From NCBI GenBank assembly GCA_900088475.1, contig FLMG01001656.1:1-48496 (forward strand): DNA of 48,496 nt, read 5' to 3'. The notes below the pieces were generated by a model, which saw nothing but the letters and a program-made list of their open reading frames with translations, searched no databases and was not told the origin of the DNA. This document shows positions 40,236-48,496 of this stretch, piece after piece. The first letter of the stretch is position 1. Every line of letters starts with the position of its first letter. Source of the stretch: Hyphochytrium catenoides (taxonomy: Eukaryota > Sar > Hyphochytriomycetes > Hyphochytriales > Hyphochytriaceae). A program made the translations under genes and the position numbers.

Positions 40236-43200
40236 TCATTGGTCCTTCTTGATCTCTGCTTGTTTTTGTCCCATAATCAGCGTCTTGACCTTTTGAAAGT
40301 CTTCCTCACTGGAGAATGCAATCAAGCGACGGTCTGGCGTGTAGAGGAGATTTCGCATGTGAGTAGAGAATGTATATGTAGTAGCAGAAGGGATAAAGCT
40401 AAACGGAAGGTTCCGAGTACTTACGTCCAGAAGCGCCCCTACTTTTGCTCTGAATGCTGGTATCAAACACTGCCATGGGGAAAAGGTCACGATGCAGCGC
40501 TGAGAGCTCCGAGCGTGAGAATTTCTCTCTACCCTCTACCTCCGGGTAAAGATCGAAATAGTTCTTTGACTCCACTCCAGTCTGTGCATCTTCCAACGAC
40601 TGTGCAGATAAGGCAAGCTCTTAGATTGCCATTCCAAGGATGAGAAAGCCGATAATGGGCGGAGGTTTGAGGTGCATTATCTAGATGCTGCGAGCACTTT
40701 ACCTGCCACCACTCCATCCTGTTCCCTCTAACGACGGCGTAACGTCTGACCCACTGGCCAAAAAGCCCTTCTCCTTTCTTCCAGATAGGACCGGCCCACT
40801 CTGCCTGCAGTCTGGATTGGATCATCTTGGACCCTTTGGACCGACTATAGTGCAAGTGTGCATTGCGGAAGACCACCTGCAATAGGTTCAGGAGCGACAT
40901 CGAGGGAAGGTTGCGTGGTAAGAATACTAAAATTTCAATCCGGAACCCCGAAATACAGAGAGATAGAGGGAAAAGAGTTTACAATGCATCCTGACCTTCA
41001 AGTCGTCATCACTAGGTATGCTTCCAAGGAGGTTCATGACTCTCTCAAAGTCATAGTCCGAGAGTTTCAAAGGCTTTTTCAGCAGCTTCTTGGTAAGGTA
41101 TGCCAGTAGCAAGAACCGACTAGGGATTGATATGACTACGAGGAGTCCAAACATCAGCGCCACGTAGACAAATATAGTCTTCCGTGGGTGAGTCCAATTC
41201 CATATGTTCTTGAACTTTTCGATCTTATCGACTAGGATGCAAAGGACATTCTGGATGTCTCCGACTCCATCCCGGATCTTCAAGTAGAGCCTGGATGGGG
41301 AAAAGGCTTCTTCTTCTTCTTGCTCCAGTGCCTGATTAATAGCATGATAGCGATTTGGCTGTTAGATGACAGACCAAGATGCCCCCGAGAGAGACGGAGA
41401 GTATCCCATATGACTATTACGGATTGTAGCTTCCCCTGAGGAACATTCGCGGAAGGAAGGGACACTCTACATCCCAAGAGGTCGAGTGCCCCATACCTGC
41501 CATGCCCAAGCACCAAAGAGAATAAACTATGCGAGGAAAGCAGCCACACCCGCCCAGAGAGGAAAGCAGAATAGCCCAAGCTGAGCAGAAGGAGAAGCCA
41601 AGTCTATTAAGGCGGCCAGAGTTCCGAAGTAAGAGGCGAGTGAGTGAGATAGCCAAGGAAGGTCTATATCTAAACGATGGATATTCAGGAAACCTGTTGC
41701 CTAAAAACGATATTTCTTTCCTCTGGTTACCTCATGAAGTGCTTTGGAGGCTGCTCTGTCTGATGCCTCTATGGGGGCAAGCGGGTCTCGGAGCTCTATT
41801 TGAAGCCGCACCTTCAAGATGCCCAATGCAGTGGCTCGCAGGGGCCGAGGGAGATTAGCCGCCAAGGGGTGTCGGCGGCTGTAGTCAACATACCTGTGCC
41901 ACAAGTAAAGAGTAAGACGCGCAAAGAGTCGAAGAAATAGGGGGGCCAGGGAAAAGTTAGAGAAAGCACTAATGGCAAGACGAGGGAAAGGAAGTGGTTC
42001 AAGCCCCAAAGAAGAGTAGTTCCTCTATTCTGTCCTGCCGGTCTCAAGACACTTCATTATACCACCAGCATGCCGCTCACCAACTGTCCTCGCGATCCTT
42101 TACTTCAATCTCTCTGATAATTTCAGCCTGCTTTCCTCCTCTTGCTGGGTCGGTGATAAGTTCCTTGAGAGGAACCTCCACAATGCCAAGGAAGTCATCT
42201 TTGCCCACCTCATCTTGATCAAATATCTCAAACCTTGTACAAGAGAGTGGAGGAGAGAGGACAGCAGACACATGGGCTTCGTTCAGGAGGATAGAGGGAA
42301 GACCGGAAGACATAGTAGAGGAACCAGGAGGCTTATTAGGCAGTTCAAACCAAAGAGGCTACGGTGACCAGGAGAGACTGAAAGCAAAGGAACGAAGCAC
42401 TGACCTAATGACCCCTTCACTCTTGTCCCAGTCAACCAGCCTAACCTCTCCCTCGTCGGTTTGGTGGATTGGCTGCAGCAAAGGATACCTAAAAAGAAAG
42501 CCGTGTCAAAGGAAGATGTTCCTAAGCAACGCTTCTACAGAGACCGAAAAGAATGTAAGACGTAAATGAAACAAAAAAGGGCAAAGGGCGAGGGACTGCT
42601 TAAGGGCTAGCAAATGGACCTGAAGGCATTGGAGTCTACTTCGGCTCCATCCGAGCGCGGCCACGGCGCAACAACGTTCCTGATAGACTTGTCCGGGTCA
42701 AAGTCGATGTGCTTGAAGCGATCCATAATCCACCTAAGACATCGGAGAAAACGGAATCACAACGCTCAGGACGAAGAGCCACAAGGCGGTAGATAGAGGC
42801 TTTGCTGGCATGCTAGCGCTGTGCGATACATGGCAGCGCGAAAGCCAAGGACAGGTCGCGGTTGACCTCAGAGGGAAGAGGAGGATATTTTACATAAGGA
42901 ATTATAGCGACGAACTGCTCTTTACTTGTTGCTGAGAGCCTTGGCTATGGCTGACTGCGTATCTCTGACTCTGCCGCCCCACACGGGACTAAGTGTCTTC
43001 TTCACTGTGGCCGTCCGACCAATGACGTGTGGCTCTTGTCCGTTTCTCTTGCTGTCATAGAATATCTTGATTGGCGGGAGAGCAAAGGTTAGGCAATGAC
43101 TGGCTGGCCACACTTAGCCTATGGCTCTACTTTCATCTCTCGCTTCTGCTCATTCTCAATCCCAGGCTACTTCCATGGTTTCAAACTTCCGTCAATCAAA

Positions 43201-46200
43201 TCTACCCTCTGTCTAACCTCGGCACCGCGCCCAATTTATTCGACTGAAGAGCTCTTCGTCACCTCCATGGGTCCTACCTGTACGTAGGGATCACTGGTCC
43301 CTCCTACATCAGCCGCCAAAAGGTTCTTCCCCTCCAAAGCCATCACCTGATTCATGGGACGGTGAGACGGGAGGTAGAGAATTGTCTACAGGGACAGGAA
43401 GGACAACCATCCGCTATGATACTAAGCTAGATTAAGCAAGTAATGTTGAGCATCGGTGAAGGAAGAAGCAGGGATTAGAGAGGTTGTCAGCTACGACGGC
43501 TGCTTCAGTCTTTGCCCCTCTCACTGAGGGACAAGAGCTCCAGCCAACAGGACGCTATCGAGAGAAAAGAGACTCAAGAGGATGTCTTACCCTGAGTGTA
43601 GCAATTGGCCTGTAAAGATTATCATCAATCTCATCGTCCCACTTCAAAAACTCAAGGCCAAACTTTCCCGTGAGTCTTTTTACCAGGTTCACAGTTAGTG
43701 CGCCTAGAAGACCTCCCACAGGAAGGAGGAGAAAGTGGGAGGAGGGAAAGCAGAGAATGAAGACCGAGAAGAGACACCAGCAAAGAATCGTCATCCAGGG
43801 TCTCTTCCACGCCAAAATGTCTCTGGCGGCCTTCAAGCCAATCTGCCGAGGTAGACAACAATAGCAAAGGAGATCTACAATGAGTTGTATAACACATGAC
43901 CAATGACTCTCATGCAACTTGGCTCGATATCTCGAGCATTAATAACAGAACAGATGGGATTCAGCTAGAGAGTTAACAGGTCTAGCGCGAGGCGTAGAGG
44001 TACCATGATTGGCGAAGACATGAGAGAAGGATTCGTAAGTCAGATGCATTACCATGGCTGGCTTTGCAAATCTGTCCAATCTTTTGATCTGATGCCGGAT
44101 AACCTTGGGATCGAAGCGATCCTTCCATTCCTCCTTCACATAGTGTGCATCAGGGTGGAGAATAGGAGAGAGGGTAGAGAAAATAGGCTCCTTGTATGTG
44201 GCAGAAATCTGCACCAAGCCCACTACGTCGTCGTCCTATCGTTGAGATGGGGGGACAGAAGCATATAAAGATGAAAGAGAAAAATATGAGTGCAGTGAAG
44301 AAAAACCTAGTGTCGAGAGCCAGACGCAGGGGCAGACACTTTAATTCCAGCGGTAACATGCCAAAGGACGCACTTACACGTCGAAGCTCTAGCCAGTCGT
44401 AACCAGGAAGAGCTGACTGGTTGGCAGGACCGGGGATTACAGGACGAGCGCTATGGCCCACAAGCTGCTCAGCGTCTCTCTCTATTATCTCAAACAAAGA
44501 GAGAGACAGAGAACCTAAAATAACGTTCGCTTTCTTTCCCTTGAAAGTTGCATCTAAGCCGGCCAAGGTCGTGACATCGATATCAACCTTCCTATAGACC
44601 TGAGACCAAGAGCGTACATTAGCAATTCTACTCCTTATGGCATCTTAGCAACTACAAACTTCCCCTGACGTCCATGTTCACAAAAAATCTCTCCTATCCC
44701 AGCGCTTCTTGTTCCCTTTCTGTACGTGCAACTCCCCTACGATAGTACGCAGCCTACAATTCACAAGCTCCTTATCTGGGTCTATCGCTTGCGTTAGATC
44801 TCACCTCCACTTCCACACAGGAGTTTGTGCTCTTGACATTCCAAAGTTTTTCAATCTCCAGCTCCTCCAGAGTTCTCAGAGTACAAGGCCGCCGGACAAA
44901 AGCCTCTTCAAAGTAAACTCGCACCAGTGGTTGGAACTCAATGTCCGCATTGTTCAGCGTGTGGCCATGTGCTGCTGAGCAGAACTTCGAGCATAAATGG
45001 ACACCTCTAAGGTTTATAAGGTTCAAGGAAAATGCATGGTGGATCAGACAGAGCAGCAATGGTGAGACCTAGAGAATAGGTTGCAAAAGAAGCGGTATAG
45101 TGGGCTAGGCACGTGCATGAGAGCATTATGACTGAAAAAAGCGCCCCTCCTTGCCAGCTAAGGGTTAAGGAGGACACAGCACAGCTCCCTCCATATGCTA
45201 CTTAAGGGTGGGAACAACTTAAGGGACAAGGCCATGCAACCAAAGCGAGAGAAATCGTGATGACCCAGCAAGTGAAGGAAGTGTCGAGACTACCCCGAGA
45301 GAAAGAAGATGAAATCAACCGAGAAGAATCAAGAACGGGCTAGAAAAGACTGCGCAGAAGCGAGAGCATATGACTGTAGAGAGAGAAAAAGTGTGAGGAA
45401 AATGATGGCTGGACGATGACCAGTCACACGTACTTCAGCTTGAAGTGCAGTGTCCCTCGCTTGTATACTTTTTCTTCCTCCGAAATAGTGTTATCCACGT
45501 CAACCACCCCGCTTGTCGCTTGGCCAGAGGATCCAGGGAAGCCAGCTGAAGAGATCAGCCGTGCCAAGCCTAGACAGCAGGAGGCCAACGTCGATGTGAA
45601 GAGCCAAAGAGAGAGAGAGACAAACAGAGAGACTGAGGGAACTGGCTATTGTGGTAACAGTTGAGGATACACACAGGTAAAAGACGACGACGGTAGGCTA
45701 GGTGAAATCGGGAGGATACGGAAGAGCCAAGAAAGGAGAAAACAGAGGAGAGACAGAACACTACGGAGGGCGGAGGAAGAGACTATATTGTCACTGGCAC
45801 GTTGAAGTGTTGACAGAAGGAAGCAAAGCGGGGGGGGAGGGGGGAAGTTGATAAGCGTACTTCTTCTCGCCGAGACACCTGTCTTCGCCGATTTGCTTTC
45901 CAGAATACCGACAGAGCAGGGCGAGTAGCTCACCATAATGTTCAATGAGCAAACGTCCCCACTTAGAGAGGAAAGATTGTGCATCAAAGATACAGTGGTA
46001 GACTCTCCTGCTCTGACCAACTCTCCGAGGTCAATGAGAGTTGAGCCTGGACCGGAAAGAAGAGAAACATGTTAAGCACAGAAAAAGAGGCCCCAAAACG
46101 AAAAGCATACCCAAGGCAAGCTCCTCCTTGCCATTCCTAGAGAATAGTTCCACTGCCACGGCAGGCGGTTGGCTACTATCGACGTGTCTAAGTGCGAGTT

Positions 46201-47671
46201 CACAAGGGTTAACTTCTCCCTGCGTATTGGGCAGCATGCTCTCTACGGCTTCTCCATAAGGTTGAAGGGTGAATCGCACCTAAGAAGGGAATAGATTGGA
46301 GTCTTTAGTATCTATCAGGAGGGCTTCAGAAGAGAACAGAGGAGGTGACTCGCTGCAGCTTCGAGTAGATAAGGGCATCGAAGCAGTAGAAACGGCGGTA
46401 AGCGACAATAGGCCAGTGCTTTTCACAGCAGAAAGGCTTTGGGTCCTGTTCCGCAGCCAGAGAAAGCTCATTATTCCCACCAAGGCATCTTGAAGAATGG
46501 TGGGAGCTATCTGCTTTGCCTGGATCCCTGCCACCTGGCACAGGATAACCCCGGTTGGGTACTTGCCTCGGTCCTTGGACCGTGATCTAAAGAGCTCATC
46601 CAACTGGAAAGAAAATATGGACTCAAGCACGTTCTCCCCTTCCGCCGGCTTATCCGTTGGCTGAGAAGCCCTTGGAGAGTCTTTTTTGCCACCGAAAGTA
46701 TCGAGAAAATTTTTGGACGACGACTGTAGGGAAAGCTGTCAGCTCAAGAAGGGCATCGGATGTCCAGTATGTTCCTACCTCATGGACTACTGGGGTCTTC
46801 TTTCGTGGCGAGGCTGGTATACCTAAAAAGAAGGTGTAGATGAATGGCTTGACAATCTATAGATTAGTATTCTGTACGTACGTTGGGAGCTGTCCGTAGG
46901 CTCAGTCATCGTTCCACCAGTTAGGTCAAGCTTCACGGGATATTCAGAGTCTCTGCAGCAACCACATTCGGGTCACAGAAGATCTTTCCTATCATTCAAA
47001 GCCAGGAAGAGGGGAACAAGGATCGTTGAGCAGCACCGTTAACCTGAGATGGAAGGGTGTCGCCTGGCACCTGCGCTAGACCTGCAGAAGGCAGGCCGAG
47101 AAGACATCCGACAGAGAGATTTCGCCAACCCGTTGAGCTGCCTCTGCAGCTCTGCAGCCGCTACTGCTAGACAAAGATGAACAGTTAGCCCAATGTTCCT
47201 GATATGACTAACCGAATTATCAACCCTCACTCTTCTATTGAGAATATAGTCTATGCACCAATGAACAATGTCTTGGTCTTGTAACGTCTCGACCTGCAGT
47301 GAAGGACCTACCTTGAGCACATAGATTCGTTAAGAAGTAGAGCTGCCGCTGGCTCGGTACTGAGAGGGAGCTGATAGGCTCGTGGGATTCTGATGTCTGA
47401 CCAACTGCGTGACCAAGCTCTCTCTCCCTTTCCGCGCAGGCTCCCTTGACTTTCCTCCTCCAGTGAGATCTGGGCCCTTTGTGACTGCTCTCCTGTCATC
47501 GGCTGCCTTCCATCCTCTCACTCTTAGTTCACTCTCTATGTGGCTCTTCCCGATTACCGCTTCCTGGTAAGAGTTCTCCGTGTCGTCTACATTGCAAATT
47601 GAACCAAAACCCAGCTGACCCATAGCTCTGTGCTCAGCCCTATAAGCTCCTGCTCCCAGTTGCTTGGACAT
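40236..47671 (-). CDS. Multi-C2, double membrane-hairpin, PH-domain protein (MCTP/ferlin-like)
   Basis: A long multi-exon gene; only the overall extent is given. The N-terminal start is either 47671 or 47499. Going towards the C-terminus: low-complexity and C2-like pieces (PLVRVYFEEAFVRR near 45000; GTLHFKLKYV near 45430). Then an MCTP-type hairpin region follows: DPKVIRHQIKRLDRFAKPAM, then ILAWKRPWMTILCWCLFSVF (43600-44200). Next is a C2 domain with VMALEGKNLLAADVGGTSDP, YVQ and KKTLSPVWG (42960-43340), and calcium-site-like residues in IFDQDEVGKDDFLG (about 42200). A second hairpin (IRDGVGDIQNVL... then IWNWTHPRKTIFVYVALMF) lies at 41100-41290. A C-terminal PH domain follows (AGPIWKKGEGLFGQWVRRYA ... 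DRRLIAFSSEEDFQKV; 40236-40900). MCTPs tether the ER to other membranes in a calcium/lipid-dependent manner. The repeat of the hairpin region and the terminal PH domain are unusual. Confidence 0.7.
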
Positions 47672-48496
47672 TTCTTGTTAGTGCAGGACACTCGGAATCC
47701 TCTCCATGCTCGAGAGTAAGGCTACCGAATGTGAATCCTAGCGTCTGGTACGAAGTGATAGTAGCCTATTTATAAATTATAAAGTAGTTCTGCGCTGGTG
47801 ACCAAGAGTAGCCGATATGCTCGCTTTCTGCGTAAATATCGAAGTGGTAGGGTGACGAGGCCATTAGGCAAGAGCATGACAAGAGATAGCTTAATAGAAT
47901 TGAACCCCTTAGCTTAAGTTGCAATTTTTGCCTCGACACGACCAGGCAGGAATAAGGGCGTCCCAATGTGAAAAGATAGATTGGCTTATCATTACTTCTA
48001 CCTCTAAGAGAAAAAATTCCTTAGATAAAAGCGAAGTCTATAGATCAGCTCTTTCTTCGATACACTTTATTATGGCCGGCGGCTGCCTTAAGTAGGTGTC
48101 ACGAGTAGCCTCTAGCATGGCGAAGAGCAGCTCTGTGTCTGGTGAGACTATTTGACGAATACGTTGGGCATTTCATTACCCGCTCAGCCTGGTTTTCTTT
48201 TTCCTGCAAGATGAGAAACCCTTTCTTCGCTGGGACCCTGTCAAAGTGGACGTAGATGCATCTTATTTAATGAAGAGTCTTGCCTCAAATTCAATGCGCA
48301 TGTAAAGTACATAAGGAGGACGCCAGTCCCTTCTTCTCACACGCAAGAGTAACAAGCGCCTTGTACTTGACACGTGCTGCACGGGTCTGAAAGCCCAGCT
48401 TGGGAGCGATATCTCACGTGGAAGATAGAGCTTGACTTTCCTTGCCGTGGCGCCTGTCTGCCATCCCTAATGATGTGACGCATCATCTGTCAATAT
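47672..48496. other. Terminal stretch, no supported gene
   Basis: Presumably the upstream region of the multi-C2 gene. Short frames, such as 47766-47966 reverse, have no domain. I see no repeat or RNA gene here. Confidence 0.35.

Overview
This is a eukaryotic nuclear window. Most genes are split by short GT-AG introns (about 50-250 nt). Many introns carry a CTAA(C/G)-type branch-point sequence and a pyrimidine tract before CAG or TAG. There are no bacterial operons or Shine-Dalgarno signals. Protein families include a 7TM receptor fused to a TKL kinase, secreted GCC2/GCC3-type cysteine-rich repeats, DUF155/RMD1 proteins, an AFG2-like AAA ATPase, an MCTP-like multi-C2 protein and a Ty1/copia remnant. 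Together they suggest a free-living or parasitic protist; an alveolate or stramenopile relative is plausible, but I cannot name the organism from sequence alone. One assembly gap (82 N) lies at 33940-34021.

Layout. 1-2.7 kb: a broken alpha-amylase (GH13) gene whose N-terminal piece is inverted relative to the rest. 3.1-4.5 kb (-): a sucrose/disaccharide-H+ symporter-like transporter. 4.8-9.5 kb: gene-poor DNA with a decayed copia gag-protease-pre-integrase fragment. 9.5-10.5 kb (-): a disordered Q/P/K-rich protein with a repeated short motif. 12.3-13.5 kb (+): a dual-specificity phosphatase with a CxxC/CxxC tail. It converges on a very-long-chain 3-hydroxyacyl-CoA dehydratase gene (13.8-14.6 kb, -), with a decayed duplicate of the dehydratase 3' end between them. 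16.1-18.7 kb (+): the 7TM-TKL receptor kinase. 20.0-21.7 kb (+) and 27.3-29.5 kb (-): two convergent DUF155 paralogues flanking an AFG2B/SPATA5L1-like AAA ATPase (23.4-27.1 kb, +). 29.8-37.6 kb (+): a large secreted cysteine-rich repeat protein. 37.9-38.1 kb (-): the 3' exon of an unrecognised gene. 38.5-40.0 kb (+): a mitochondrial-carrier-family protein. 40.2-47.7 kb (-): a multi-C2, double membrane-hairpin, PH-domain protein.

How they fit together. I see no co-functional operon-like system. The genes belong to ordinary but partly unusual eukaryotic functions: sugar import, lipid elongation, signalling, ribosome/proteostasis AAA machinery, membrane contact or trafficking, and secreted surface protein. 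The most notable signals are architectural. They are the 7TM-kinase fusion, the inverted DUF155 pair whose last exon hides behind a stop codon that overlaps a splice donor, the two-hairpin multi-C2/PH protein, the phosphatase with zinc-ribbon-like tail, the carrier whose three signature motifs are each broken at a different position, and the disordered protein with three copies of an S-F-I-Q motif. Exon coordinates for the phosphatase, dehydratase, receptor kinase, both DUF155 genes and the AAA ATPase were worked out by hand with phase checks. The large cysteine-rich and C2 genes are given only as overall extents.
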